DNA of 64,000 nt from Symsagittifera roscoffensis (GCF_963678635.1 NC_087068.1:47075785-47139784); one strand, 5' to 3'. Shown: positions 13,601 through 27,479, numbered from the stretch's first letter. Translations and numbers: made by a program. Notes: generated from the sequence alone by a model not told the origin.

Positions 13601-14797
13601 TTTTTTAAGATCAAGTGTATAGACAGAGTACCCTAAAAAGTACGTCACCCTTTGTCATGCTTCCTTTTTATACAGTTAGAAACTGGACTTTTAGTGCTCG
13701 AGAACTATAATTTCTGTTCAGAGAAATCAACTGCTAGAAATCATATAAGACTGATTTTCCTAGACATCATGCGAAGTCCATTCTCTTCACTCTCTTTGGC
13801 ATGATCAGCAAAACAAAATTATAGCATGGTCCATAAATGTTCCGACCACTCTGGAAGAGTGGGAAGAAGTTTTAAATTCGGGGTAGTTTTTGAGCCATTT
13901 ATAACAACCTCAAGAAAAACTTGTGGCAGTCAATTGTGGTATTACATTAAAAACTACTTTATTTGTGATTTGAATTCAAAAAAGAAAACTAAAATTGGCT
14001 CTTTTTCCTTTCCCCCCCTCCACCTCACACGAGTTTCATTTTTTTAGGATAACGAGTGGTTTTACGAGGTTGAGTATGAAAACAAAATATGTTTGTCGTG
14101 GCCTTACTAGTCTGTATGTAAATTTTCATAACAATCCGATAAAGTGGTCAACAAATTTACATGTAAAAATTCGCAGGTGGGGGGGGGAAAGGAAAAAGAG
14201 CCCTACAATTTCTCTCAAAGTCGAGAAAATTTGGTAAAAAATTGTGACAAGACCTCCCAATACAATTTTACTTTTTTTAATATTAAAATTTTAACATCAT
14301 TTTGAACATGCTGCTTCTCATTCCTGCAATTTGTCATCTTTATACAAATAAAGCCACTAAATTGAAAAAAGAAATGAACAGAACAATTGAAAAAAATACT
14401 TTACCTTTGTTTTTGAAATTTTTTTCAAAAACCTTATTTTGAACATTCTATGCTACATGCAGAGCAACAGACTAATACTGTTTTAATCAATAAATGGTTA
14501 TGTGCAGTTCAACTTAGGTTTTTGTGGGATTGCTTTCTTTCAAATAATTGAAATTTTTCTTAAATAGTCAGTTCGAAGCAGTGAACCATATAAAATTATT
14601 TGTTGCCTTTATAGATCCATTTTCATTTAAAATTAACTCAATCTGGGAGATTGTCATTAGACAATTTAAGTCTGTTTTAGAACGTCTCTGAGCGAAAAGA
14701 TAATTTAAAATTTTTTTATTAATACCGATTGCGGTGTAGTTCTACCTGGTTCAATTTTTTTTAACGAGCAATTTTAAAAACTATGGAGAGAATGTAT
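10641..14797. repeat. 4.16 kb tandem duplication, copy 2
   Basis: Same content and order as 6484-10640. Differences include a shortened C run near 14015 and scattered substitutions, such as GATGGAG for GATCGAG near 11430. The copy ends at GAATGTA, after which the flanking sequence TCGCC is unique. Confidence 0.9.
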
Positions 14798-15407
14798 CGC
14801 CAGAAATAGGAAAAAACTTTACGAGAGTGTAGACAAAAGAGGAAACGTAACTGTAAAGAAACTTCATTGCGGGTCATTTTGCAAATAATTTATAAAATAG
14901 GAACAAAAATTAAAGGATAACTTTTGATTATTATGTAATTTGAAGAGCTCATCGTATATTAGTATTTTTTCATCGCGAATAACTTTACACAGAATTTCGC
15001 ATAACTGAAGCTCTTCTTCAATTTTTTCCAGAAACTTTTTAAATTTTTCCAAATTTCAGGTTTTAAGTTTTTCTTGAAGTTTGATATTTTTCTGAAACTA
15101 CTTATGTTAAAATCAATTTATTTTAGTCTGATTTTGATGTCAACACTTAAAAATACGCCTTTTTGAATAAATTTTTAAAATTTATTCAAAAAAACTAATT
15201 CAGATTCTGTTTTTATGTGATTATTGAATTCCAGTTTGAGTTTTATCAAAATTCATCAAAGTCAGTTTGCTTTGGTCCAACGCTTCCTTTGATTTTGCCA
15301 ATGCTTTTTCATGATTGTTTTTATTATTGATTTTCAGAATAAAAAGTAATGGTCTCTGTTCAAAACCCTGTGGGCTCTGTTTAAAATCTGATAAATACGA
15401 AACTCTA
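14798..15407. other. AT-rich non-coding stretch
   Basis: Nothing recognisable. Weak T-rich runs only. Confidence 0.5.
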
Positions 15408-16023
15408 TTAGGAGGCCAAACTGTGCACTGGATAGGCGCACAATTTTGTGTCTGTATCTTCCTGTATTCCAGAGACAAGTCTTTAAACATGTTCCAAAAA
15501 TGAAAGTGGATTCCACTTACAAAATTTTCGTGGATTCTGCGTACAAATATCTGTAATATAAACTTTTTCGACACATTTGCTTTTTCGCGGATTTTGCAAC
15601 AAGCAAATATAGCTAGTTGTTCTGGATTCTGCAACTGTAAGTGGATTCCGCAAATGTAAAAAGAATTCGCAAACGAAATGCGGATTCCACTTACAATTTG
15701 CAGAATCCACTTGCAATTTGCGGATTAAGCTTATAGTTGCGGATTCCGTAACAGCTCATTGTAACTATACTGAAGTCTTTTTATTTGTTTGTGGGTTCCA
15801 CAAACTGTTCTGGATTCCACAAATAAATTTGCGAAATCAGCATATTCGCCTATTTTTGGAGCAATTTTGAGCGGTACAATGTTTCAAGTATTTGTTTCTA
15901 GAGTCCAAAACAGCAAAGAAGATCAAAGAAAAGTAGCATTGTTGCGGATTCCGAGATAAATCTGATTTTGGCCTGTTGGGGAATCCGTTTGCAATGCACA
16001 GAATGCACAGTTTGGCCTCGTAA
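15408..16023. mobile_element. Inverted-repeat-bounded element filled with GGATTC motifs
   Basis: The left end TTAGGAGGCCAAACTGTGCA (15408-15427) and right end TGCACAGTTTGGCCTCGTAA (16004-16023) are inverted copies with one mismatch. Between them, especially 15500-15830, short motifs such as GTGGATTCCACTTACAA, GCGGATTCCGCA and TTGCAGAATCCAC occur more than ten times in both orientations. No transposase is present, and the open frames reflect the repeats. It is probably a non-autonomous element with an internal degenerate minisatellite. Confidence 0.6.
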
Positions 16024-19000
16024 TGTAAAAAATCATTTGCTGGTCTCTTATACCGTAATCATAACATTTGTTCAGGAGGATCTTGTGATTAATGGTATCG
16101 ATAAAAGAGCACTGAATTTCGATTGATTGGAATTTCGACCCATCGAAAACAGATTTCTTCGACTAGAGAAGCAATATTGTCATTTGTCGGTTCTCTACTT
16201 TGCTACCGTATTTTTCAGGCTAAATTCTATAAATCAATGGCTACTTCAGGCTAACTTCTCGCATCAATGGCTACTTCAGCTCTTCCATCTCTCGCTCGCC
16301 GTACAACCAGTAAGCCATCATCAATCATCTTCGTCTTCGAATCATCTTCAAACAATCATGGAACCCTCTTCGTGCTCTTGACTTCTTTGGGAATGCAGAA
16401 ATTTTAGTGAAGTAAACATCTTTGATCCTTGTGTGACCCAACCGAGCTCTACGTGTTCAGTTTTTTCTGACATCGTCGTTAACTTTTTCGGGTTTGAACC
16501 CACGAGTGTCCACGACCGAAGCCCACTCTCGTCCATCGCGGCTCCAGTGGCATCACGGAAATTTCGCGTTTGTTCGTTGTTCAGAGCAGACCCAGAAGAG
16601 AGAACTGAGACCTCAAAAGTTTTTTTCAGAAGTTTTTTCAATGTTATTTTCAGAGTTTTAGTCACCAAACCATACTATTTTATCTCCGATTGTTTTGAAA
16701 AGTTTTTTTTTGTTAGGAGAATCAAGAACCTGTTTTTGGTTGTGCAAGATTAGTATTAGAATAATAAACATTGTCTGACTTTACTGTATAAGGAGGATTA
16801 AAATGAGCTCAAAATTAAACTTAGTCATAAAATTAAAAGATGTTTTTTTGAAGAACGTTCTAGAATAAATCTGCTAGAAGAATGTTCTAGAATAAAGCTA
16901 CGCAAGCCATGTTGCAGGGAGGATAATCGGCTTATCAGCATGCGCGCCGATTAGCATTCGTTAAATATTTTTGCATGCATGTAGGTGTTGAGTTATGGCG
17001 ATTGCAATCAGCCGCTGTAGCAAAAAACCGATGAAACAAAACTTTTTTCATTTATTCACACCGACCTGTATTGGCTTGGGAAAAATCTTGACCATTGGAT
17101 AGGGAATTGATAACCTATAAAAATAACTCAAGCTTCAGGTTCTGGCTATATCGATTTTTTGCTCTAGCACCTTTCGCTTTTACAGAGGCCAATACCAGCG
17201 TAAAAACCTTGAAATGCTTGCGCTTCAAATTGAAGACGGCATAAAAATAAATCAAAGAGAAAATATTCCAATTACGCATGCTAATCGGTTCTCATGCAAA
17301 TCGCTACTCCCCCGTAGAGAAATTTACGACAGAACTTTCTAGAATTTTACGCTAAGAAACATGCAAAATTATATCCGGTAGATGTGTATTACGTTTCAGT
17401 ATTTGCCATTCACAAGGAGGCTTTTCTCATGATCGGATGATTGTATGCTCAAGTTCAACTAATGACGTCAGTTCAGTTGTCCAGAATGGTTTGAATTTCA
17501 CGATTAATAGTTGAAACAACCCCTTAAAAACAAAAAATGGTCGGGTCGGCTGCTTGTTAAGTATTGCAGCAAGTTTCGATTGATTTCATTTTTGCAAAAA
17601 AAACATGAAAAACTCGGGAAACATTAAAAAAAAAACATTTTCATGTTTTTCCCCGAAAACTTAAAGGATGTGAGACAATAAATTTGCGGCCAAAAATTTA
17701 ATCATATAGTTTTTTTGCAGAAACTCAGGTGCATTTTTTAATACCCGCACCCAATTGTATATCATTACCGAAGTTCTCAGCCAAACAAAAACTGAATCAC
17801 ACTCTTGGCGCCTTGCCATCTAATTAGTGAGGGAAAAATACATCAAACCGCTTTTCTCAACAAATGGAGAACATCGAATAATGCAGTATTCATAAAAAAC
17901 CACAGTTAGCCTTTTACAAGCTTTCTTTAAGATTCTTGAAATCAGGAAGAAAAAAATCCGCTCTATGCCAAAGTTCCTTCTCAACCATTTTTGGTTATAA
18001 TGTTTTTATTAGAAAAAAATCATGTGTTTCTTACGCATCCAGTTTTGTTAGTACTAGACAGGCGCTCCATGGCAGTTTTTTTAGCGTTAAGTCGATTTTT
18101 TTTTCAAAGAAATTCAAAGAAATTTTCAAAAAAATTCAAAGAAAACAGTGTCAGGAATAATTTTTATGCATTTTCTCAGGTGAAGTCTCCCTCGAAAAAA
18201 TCATGCCGAGAAACTTAATTATTGTTGAAGCAAAAGTAATCATAAAATCAAAATAACAAATTTATTTTCAGGCTGATTGTACATATATTCCAATAAATAC
18301 GTTTGAAAACAAATCTAAAAATTTTTCATAAGCACCAGCATGAAAGGCATCATTAGGTGGCTATACCTGTGAGACATATCTGTCGAGCAATCTACAGAAT
18401 TCTATTATTTTACCATTTTTTAGAAAATGTTCAAAATACCAGCAGGATTTGAAAAACATCATTATTTTACCAAAAATTGTTACTTGAGTGGCCATTACTT
18501 TGAATATAATTATTCCTGAAAATATGCACAAAAATTTTGCAGGTTTGTCATGCATTTGTCTAATGATCGAAATCATTTGACACATGATAGAAATGTTCAT
18601 TTTGAATACCGAAGTATAACTCATGCACTTTCTATTTGAAATGTTTTTTGATTTGTCAGCAGTCTAAGCGTTTTGACAAAATGAGGTCCTCGGTTTGTGG
18701 AAAGGATTTTTCACTAGCACTTACAATATCTCCGATTAATCGTTTGTTATGTCGATTATGTAGCGCTTTGAATAGAATTTTGACTAGCTCATTTGTATTT
18801 AATTTTTTTAATGAAACGTTTTCAATGTTCGTTCTTCCATATTATTCAAAGAATTAATTCTGCGAAGTGAAAAAATTGTAAGTAGGTTTCGTTCTGGGTC
18901 CAGTCTAGTTTGTTTGTTTCTGATTTGTTGTTAGAAAAACCATAAATTAGTGCACTGTATTGTAAAAATTGCCTTAGAAATGTATTGCTTGATGAGCATT

Positions 19001-19918
19001 GGTGATCTGAGAAATTTTGTGAATTGAAAGTAATTTGATGTTGATTGATTAAGTTTCTTGGTTTTTGAAAGACTGTTTGTTATCAACATGGATTCCAAAT
19101 GGTTTACAGAATATGGTTTTAAATGAATAATGAAACAGGAAAGTAAAGCGAAGCCTTGCATCACTTGCAATGCAATGCAAGCACAGCATTGAAAACTAGT
19201 GAATAGAAAAAAACGGAGGTAACAATGTCGAAACAAAATAGTTTGTAAAAAAAAAGAAAAAAATTTCAGAGAAACAGTCAAGAAACACAACAAACAGCAT
19301 TATATAAATCCTGAAGCTTTTGGCGAGCGCCCACTAAGTCAAAAGTGCATTTTTAGAGACAAAAATAGTCCTGCCTAGCCACTCATTGAGCTGGAAACAA
19401 AAAAAATGTCACAAAAAATTCATGACAAAAAAATTTTGCGCAAATAACTTGTTACTATTTTTATTTTTTGTAATAAAAAACAAACTGATTTCTTCAATTG
19501 TTTTTTTTTGCCCTTTCAGCAACACAAATGATAGTTAAAATGCCAATAAAATATCAGCCTTAAACATTCATTATAAACGAAGCATTTAAGCTAAGGAGAA
19601 ACGAACAGAAAAGAAATGATACAAAATCAGGTCTATTGATTTCATAACATAATGAAGACATCAAAAATACTAGCTTCTGCGACAAAAACTACCGACCGCA
19701 CAAATCAATTCTACAATTGTTAACAGAACAGCCAAAACAAAAGCAGATAAACAAAAGTCCGGCAATTCAAATTTTTACCGAAGAAGTGTTATGTTTTCAT
19801 ACAAACTGTAAAAAATTCTTGACTCAATCCCCTGAAAATAGGGTGCAAAGACAATCGCGCGCGTTTCCTTTAGGCCAAATGAGTCTCAATGTTCCAAAAG
19901 TTCACTAATAAAGAACTA
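16024..19918. other. Non-coding stretch without recognised genes
   Basis: Open frames here reach about 120 codons, for example 16348-16668 minus and 18931-19293 minus, but none shows family motifs and some overlap in both strands. A block at 19135-19300 resembles 29690-29940 and is probably a dispersed repeat. Confidence 0.4.
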
Positions 19919-20702
19919 CAGTCACGGGACACAGAAGTTGCATTTTTTGATTTTAACAAGAAAATGAACAAGCTTTTTGTTCACGTTTTGTTTGTTTTCT
20001 CTGCAACTTATTAAGATATAGGATTCAAAATTTCACAAAAAGTTAAATGAAAATGTTTGAAAAGGCTTACACAAGCCAAAAACTGAAAAATTGTAAGTTA
20101 GCCGTAAATAAGCCAGCTTAAAGGCGTAAATTAGCCAGCTTATTATAACTAATTTCACAGGTGTTCTTGCTGTGAAAAACAACCTCAAAAACAAAGCAAG
20201 GAATTTGAATTAAAGGGCTCAAATTTGTTCTTTGGTAAGCTGAGGAGCTTGACTTTCTCGTTATGTTGTCTAATGATAACAAATAACGAAGAATTCATGA
20301 AGAATTTTCAGCTGATGATTGAACTCAGTCAACAAAAAATTATTCCAGCGAGGTTTTTGAAAAAATACTGCCTGAACCCAAGAATAGGAATATCAGTAGC
20401 AGTTGCATTGTGTGTAAATTTTGTTCAATTTTCTGGTATAAGGTCTCAAGACTTTTAGTGTATGTGTCGTAAAAACAGCAATCACATCTCTAAAATTAGT
20501 TATGCTAAGTTGGCTAATTTACGCTTTTAAAACAAGATTTTTCAGTTTTTGGCCTGGTTAATATCTTTCAAAAAATTTCATCGCCCTAATGTCAAAATTT
20601 GAATCTTGTATCTTAATTAGATGCAGAGAAAACGAACATAATGTGAAGAAAAAGTTCGTTCATTTTCTCGTTCAAATCAAAAAGTTCTATGTACTGTGAC
20701 CG
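19919..20702. mobile_element. Tc1/mariner-like non-autonomous element (MITE) flanked by TA
   Basis: The left end reads TA|CAGTCACGGGACACAGAAG and the right end CTATGTACTGTGACCG|TA. The terminal inverted repeats are about 200 bp and diverged: GCGTAAATTAGCCAGCTTA near 20125 faces TAAGTTGGCTAATTTACGC near 20508, and GAAAATGAACAAGC faces GTTCATTTTC. A CAGT-like start and a TA duplication are hallmarks of Tc1/mariner elements. The 784-bp body has no transposase, so the element would depend on one supplied elsewhere. Confidence 0.7.
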
Positions 20703-21440
20703 TATAAACAATTTTACGTTCAGCTGCAAATTTAAGAAAAGCCGTTGACGGTAAAAACAACATGCCGGATTACGAGACATTCGCTTTCGCTAGTGTAAAA
20801 AATTCATGCCGGAATATATGTTATCTGATTTTCTCCCATTAAGGTCACTTAGTTTTGGTAAGTTAAATCGTTTTTGTATTTTTTCTTTCGATCTGTATTG
20901 AAATATTTTCCAGTGATCCGTTTATATTTGTTTTGTCAGCAAAATTAGATACTTTTGAAATTACGCGCAAATTTGCATTGTCAATCATGTAAAATTAGAA
21001 AAACAGAGGGCACAGTACAATATCTTGTGATGCACCATATTCAAATTGCTGATAAAAACTTCATCTTGCGGTTTTCTAAGCAGACAAAACTCAAGCATAA
21101 AAAACCATGAGCAGGGAAAACCACACAAAAGTTTAATCAAAGTTTTGAAGCTCTAACCTCTCCCAAAAAATCAAGCTCATGAAAAACTATTTATGCCACT
21201 TAAACTACGAAGTTTAAAAAAATAAAAACGACACTCCATTAATTCAAACTTTTTAGGCCAAAGAATTGTTTGAAACAATCTAATTGTGCAGAAACCGTCA
21301 TCAATTTTCATTTCATTATGAAGCAGGTTTTATTTCCCGTGAAATTTCTGTTTCGAACAATTTTAAAGGGAAAAAAACTAGTATCGATTGTAACAACTTG
21401 CCACTCGCAGAAGGGTAAGAAAAGTGTATTTTGACTTTCT
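20703..21440. other. AT-rich non-coding stretch
   Basis: Nothing recognised. Confidence 0.5.
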
Positions 21441-21990
21441 ATCCATTTGTTCACAAACATAGCATTAGGATTTTTGACTGAACAAATATTGCGTGTTGCT
21501 GCGGTAGCACAGAATGTTCTGATCATGTTCATTGAAGAAAAATTTTTCACTTTTCAAAATAGTGTCGTTTTTAGAAGGTGTTATTTTCAAAAAAAAACAA
21601 TTGATTGCGTAGAAAGCTTGTGGATAGTGCGTTTTTGACACATTTGTCTCAAAAATTGAATAAAAACAAAAATGAAAAAAAAATTAAAAAAATTCTTGTT
21701 ATGCTGAAAACTTTTTGCAGAATAATTTTATTGTTTTTAGAATTTTTTAGCCAAATTAGCGGTAAATGAAACATTCAGAACATTATCAATACAGGCGATA
21801 AAAGCAGCCAGTAATTAAAGATGTTTTAGTGACAGAGCTGCTACACAAAGTATATAAAACAAAAATAGCCGGGTTCCTGTGCAAGTAGCACAGAATGTTT
21901 CGAACATATTCATTAAAAAATAGAAAAAAAAGTTTTTAAGTTACTTTAAATTGGTGTCATTTTTAGTAGGTGGTTTAATTCGAGAGCTAT
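21440..21990. repeat. Diverged direct repeat around GCACAGAATGTTC
   Basis: The segment near 21505-21580 (GTAGCACAGAATGTTCTGAT, then GTCGTTTTTAGAAGGTG) recurs at about 21885-21975 (GTAGCACAGAATGTTTCGAA, then GTCATTTTTAGTAGGTG). A related stretch is at 28500-28545. This is an old dispersed or tandem repeat. Confidence 0.45.
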
Positions 21991-24989
21991 ACGGTTGCCT
22001 CAAAAATAGTGAATTAGGCATGAGCGACAACATAAGTCTTCAAAAATTAAATAACAAACAAAAATGATTAAAATTTAAGAATATATATATTTTAAGCTTT
22101 TTTTCTAGCTTTTTGGACAAAAATTTTTTAATTTTCATTTTTTCCAAATAGGCGCTAAATGAAACACCTAAAATGTCTTTTTTATTTCAATCCAGTTTTT
22201 TATCGTAAGATTTAAAGAAAAATATCTTTCTATTAAGCGAGCTTTACTCGATCGCGTTTCTTGCTCGTCAAATGTTCATAGGATTTTAATGTCGTTTGAA
22301 TCACGACTGAAAGGGCTATAATATGATATATCACCTGACCCATTCTGATTATGATTTTTGATACCTAACTTTACGTGCAAATCAAAAAAAAATACTAAAA
22401 CACACCGGAGTACAGAGTTTTTCTCGCCGTTTTCAATGGTCGTAACAATAATTATGTTGCACGTAATGTACTTTCAAGCAATTATTATTCGGATGTTTTT
22501 CCTTGTTGGTGCCGCTGGTGTTTGAAATACTAACTTTGCCTTTGAGGACGTTGATTGAAGGTGAAGGGAACACCACTTTACCAATTTGACTCTTTCCTTC
22601 GGGCCCTGACCTCCTGAACCAATTTAGGGCATTCTTTTATGGGTTTATTGATTAAAATCAACAGTGGCGTTTTTACGGGATTTGATCAGAGTGACCTCTA
22701 AATTTATTTAAGTGTGCCGATATCTTTCCATTCGGGTAAAACGAAAGGTGACACTACTTAGCTGTATTTTGTATATAGTTCTCCTAAGGGGCCACCATGA
22801 TTTCTGGGGGTCATTATTGTCTTTCTAAACCTAATTAAAGCCATAAATCTTTTACCTTTCAGTTCAAAAACTTTATCCAATTGCTTTTTTTTTGTCAAAA
22901 CCCTTTATTTTTTGTGGCGTATTTGTAGTTTGCCATGATAATGTCGATCAATAAATCAACTCCAGGAAATCTTACCTTTCAGATAAGACTAGCTTCTCAT
23001 CACTTTCTGCAGTTTTTATTCGTTCCGGGGTAATCATTCAGCCTAAAGCAAACTTCACAGCATAAAGTTGAACTGAGTAGTATCAAAGCTTTTTGAGATC
23101 GATTGTTCGGATCTGACATTTTTGAATTTGCAAGGTGTCACATTGTACAAAGGTTTGCTAAGAGCTAAAAGTTGATGTTTTTTTTTTCACTCCAAATAGA
23201 ACTGAAAGCTTTGCGATTCCTCGGTCCAATATAATTATCATTTTTATTTTAGCAAAATACTTCTTTCATTTTTATTCGATTTTACATGAACAGTATTTAA
23301 CGAGCTCCAAGTAGATCATTTTTGCTTGCTTTGCTGAAGAAAGATTAAGTTAATGTGATTTTTTTTTCGCTATGGAACCAACTATTTAAAAGTATCAAGT
23401 TTTGACAGTTTGAATAATTGAAATTGCTTTTCAGGCAAAATCCTACGACTGAGCTGAAATCAATGCTTTCCGCATCGATTTTATGGAGCAAGGCTCACGT
23501 TTATTTCGTTCAATCCAGCGTGAACCTACAAGAAAAAGTAGGGGAAACAAACCAGAAGCAGGAACTTTCTTAACTTCTGATTATTTTTAAGTGTAATTTT
23601 GCATGTCACCCTTAAGAAATAAACAGGTATTCCGTCTCTGTACTAATCAGAAAAATCGATTGACCGGATTTAGATCAGAAAGCACTTTTCTGTGCACCAC
23701 ATCAGAAAACCAGCTGAAAACTTAGCCAGGCAAGCAGTATATCCCAAAAATTTAATAAGTTTTAAGACATTCACATCTATTTGTTCATGTCATGCATATT
23801 AGAGCTTCATAAGTTGCTTTTGCTGAACCATTGATTCGATCTACGCGGTAAGAGTAATTTTTACTGGAGGATCGAATAGTTTTTATTGATGGTATAAAAA
23901 TCAGCCGAATTATCAGCCAGACGAAAATACGAAAATCTAATATAAAAGTAATGTAACATTTATGTAAGTTACAAAAGCTATGCAAATTTTGTTTATATGA
24001 TGTAACTTTTTGGCTGTATTATAATTTCTGTGTATTTTCGGTTGGTTTACAACTCGGATCAATGGTTTAAAATTTCGTCGGTTTACAATTAGATAACTGT
24101 AATCAAGCTAATGATCTAATAAATAAATTGTCTTGTAGTTTAAATTAAATTTTTCTGAATTTGCCTCTATCATTGTTTTTCGGCAACATTTTTTCATAAT
24201 TTTGTTTGTACTGGTACAGAAATTTCTTGTTCCTAATTTCTTTTTCTACCAAAAGATAAGGATTTTTCCCCTTCCATCTTTTGTGAGCAAGTTGTGCTCT
24301 CATTTCGAGTTTTTCCCCCTAATTACAAAGGTATCCAAAAACCGTTTTTGATTCGCGCTCTGAGACGCCTGAACACAGGCTTGATTTAGTCTCATGTCGC
24401 TCTCAAGGGGTGTTTTTGTAAAAGAATTCTTCATTTAGAATCTGTTTTTGTAATGACTTCACTCGGAAAGAATTTACTATTAGTAGTATTACAACATAGC
24501 TGGTTTATTTACATTAGTTTTCACCAAACCTTGCCATTAATCTTTCTAATTGGAAGTTAAAAACACTAAAATTTTACTGGTCGCACAAAAATGTAATCGT
24601 TCAATTTACATCCCGAAAAAAAATCATTTAATTTTTCATGTCGTCAAGGGACAGTCGCTTTAGCTAGTGTTATTTGGATAACACTAGTTTCAAATAAAGC
24701 ATGGGCCTACTATCATGCGTGCCGCTTAGCAGGCGACTATTAACGCAAACAGAATAGTTTGTTTTTTGACATTTGCTACTAAAACTCAAACTGATGCGCG
24801 CTGCATCAAAATGAGTATCTATTTCAGTCGCGTATGTTAAACAGCACGCATAAAAGCTGCTACACCCCCATAACAGCAATACTCTACTAGTAACACAGTT
24901 TCTGGTATCAGAGCAGGAGTAGATTTTGGAATTTCTCAAAGTTGGAAGTTTTTTAGGATAGCGAAATTGATTTTGCGATCTCTGCCAAA
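21991..24989. other. Non-coding stretch without recognised genes
   Basis: No coding region with family motifs is visible. GCCACCATG near 22790 opens a frame of only about a dozen codons. Confidence 0.4.
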
Positions 24990-25253
24990 TCACTATAAAA
25001 GCAATCTTTCGACCAAATTTTCTGCGCCGCATGCAAATTTAAAAAAAAAACAGACCAAAAAGAGCGTTTTGAAGCATTTTTTAAAATGTAGACCAATAAA
25101 ATAAACTCACCAATTAAAAATTATTATAAATTTGAGCCAATTGCACCTTTATAAAACTTTTATGGTCGGTCAGCCAAAAAAGTACCATAGGGGGACCCTT
25201 TGAGTCGAATCCCTGAGAAGATGAAGACTTCCCTCATCCTAAATCCGCTACTG
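24990..25253. repeat. Second copy of the CAGGGGCGGATC-type repeat
   Basis: Shares TTTCTGCGCCGCA and the following A-rich stretch with 160-330, in the same orientation. It ends at TCATCCTAAATCCGCTACTG, an inverted version of the terminus seen at position 54. Confidence 0.4.
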
Positions 25254-25439
25254 TATCAATATAAGGCCCTGAATGCTCTGAATGACCTTCTACATGTCCA
25301 AAATAGTTTTTGGATAAGAACGGACCGGACGTTCATGGTTAATGTATTTTTTTTCAAGAGCTGATTTTTTTCCAACAAACCATTAAAACTTAAGGACGAC
25401 TTTCTAGTATGCTAAGGTCCTAATTTTCTTGAAGCCTCC

Positions 25440-26160
25440 TGTAATTTAAAATTAACTAAATATAACAATGTCAGTAGCAGAAAAGAAGCTTATTTTATAC
25501 GAAGGACTTTCATTAAAAGCGTTTAATAATTGATATATTTAGCTCAAAATAACATACGGACTATTTTCAAGCAGGGCTAGCGAAACAGTACAACATCTAC
25601 TTTCACTATAACATCTACTTGACGCAATAATCGGTTTCGTCGCTAGTTTTTGACCTCTTTCGGGTTGTTGCACTCCAGGATGTTTTAAACGCTGAAATTA
25701 ATCGACCAATTTAGGTACTTAGCTAATAAAACTAGGCAATCAAAACAAAAAAAATTGACTTATTTTTTAAAGAAAATTTCTGTCCTGAGTTCAAAAATAA
25801 AAAGATAATTGACTTGCGGTCATTTTTTATAAAGTTACCATTATACGCGCTTTAAATCTAATTAGTTTTAATGTCAGAGATATAAATAGCAGAAACAAAG
25901 CTATTGTGATAAGAGGGACCTTTGAAATGTACTTAAATTATTGATAATATATTTCGATCAACATCACATAAATTCCAGGATGGTTTAGACGTTGAAATTA
26001 ATCGATCAATTTAGCTACTTAGCTTATAAAATAGGCAATCAAAACAAAAAATGGAATTATTTTCAATTTAATTTTTCGACGAGAAGGTAGTTGACTTGCG
26101 GTCATTTTCTATCAAGTTACCATTTTGCCATTTTCTGAACAAATTTATTCGCGCTATAAA
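25440..26160. repeat. Diverged tandem duplication, about 300-bp unit
   Basis: The blocks at about 25676-25842 and 25976-26125 match: CAGGATGTTTTAAACGCTGA against CAGGATGGTTTAGACGTTGA, then GGCAATCAAAACAAAAAA, then TTGACTTGCGGTCATTTT. The upstream parts (about 25465 and 25870) also match weakly. No coding content. Confidence 0.55.
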
Positions 26161-27479
26161 CCATTTTAATTTTATTTATGCTCCAAGGAAAATCGTAAAA
26201 TTCAAGTTCGTGGTGGTTTTCTTGACCATTTAAGGTGTGAGAACAATAGTTTTTGACAGAACTTCATGTCACTCAGAAGATATCGAAACCTTATGATCAA
26301 AGTGAAAGGATATTCACTTCTAGCATATGGGGTTGTGGGGTTTTATAAGTTGTCAAGGTGGCTAATTTGATAGACTTTTAGTCTAGCTACGTATCCAAAT
26401 CCTAATGCCACTCAATGCCCAATAAAAAAGATATCAGCTGTAAAAAAAAAGTAATTCCATGTTAGGTGAAAAGGTCATCACTAAAATCTTGATTAGTTTT
26501 GGTGAGGAGGAAAAACCAAAACAACGTTTTGTTCAGCTCCAAATGACCTATTGAACGTATGTACAGTGCAAGCCTTGCAATTTGTACAAAAAAATCCTTG
26601 CTGGCTTTAACAGAAACCTAAAATCACTTTGAAAATTTCTTCAATAAAATGTAAACAAATTGTCCTTGAGAAGTTTGCGTTAAAATAAATTACAAAAAAA
26701 TCATAACAGGGTGAGTACTGTGACTAAAGTATTAAAGGCACTGATATTAGAGCTGAAAGCCACGCAAATTTTTGGCCCGTTGTTGATTTAGGGTAAACAA
26801 TACGAAAGTTTCCATTAAATTTATATTTGTATCGGTTTGCGCAGAGTGGTCTGTCAGTGCCATTTTAGTACCAGTAAATCATGATCAGTGCCAAAAAAAA
26901 TTCACCGCAACTCATTGAAAGTCGAAGTATTTTTTCTAAACAAATTAGTGTTTACGCTGGAATCGAAAAAAGACATCAAAAAATTAGAAAACTGTTTTGA
27001 TGACTTTTTCTATTTCTTTTTGCATATCGGAGTGAAGTAAACTAAATTAAATTTAAAACGCATGTTCGCAAGAATATTTCAAAAAAAAATTAAAGTCGAT
27101 TAAAAAAGCATCAATAAAAAATTAGAAAGCTATCCACATTTTCAAAGGCAGTTTTTAAACAGCTTAGATGGCAATATAAAGCCGACTATAAGACGAAGCT
27201 AAGCCGACATGACTTCAGCCAGTACTTTGAGCTCACTATAAGTTTATCTTGTAAGCAAGGCCGACTGAATTGAAGCCCAAAACCAAAAACTCACAAAATT
27301 TGATACACAAGCAAAAATATGACCGATAACGCTAATGCGAAAAACCGAATGAGTAAAACTTTGCGTCTACAAATTTTTTCAAGTGACGCACGCCAATTTT
27401 GACGCATTAGCAGTACCAGTCAATTCGAAAAAAAATTAACCAACTAACATGCCTCACTTTAAAAAGCAGTCAATCGAGC
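26161..27479. other. AT-rich non-coding stretch
   Basis: Nothing recognised. Confidence 0.5.

Noticed and set aside
15221-15634. 137-codon minus-strand frame
   Set aside because: Overlaps the GGATTC motif array and has several competing frames; it reflects repeats, not a gene.
16348-16753. 106-codon frames on both strands
   Set aside because: Mutually overlapping and without recognisable domain or splice support.
22785-22830. Start codon in GCCACCATG context
   Set aside because: The frame closes after about a dozen codons and no splice donor or family match was seen.
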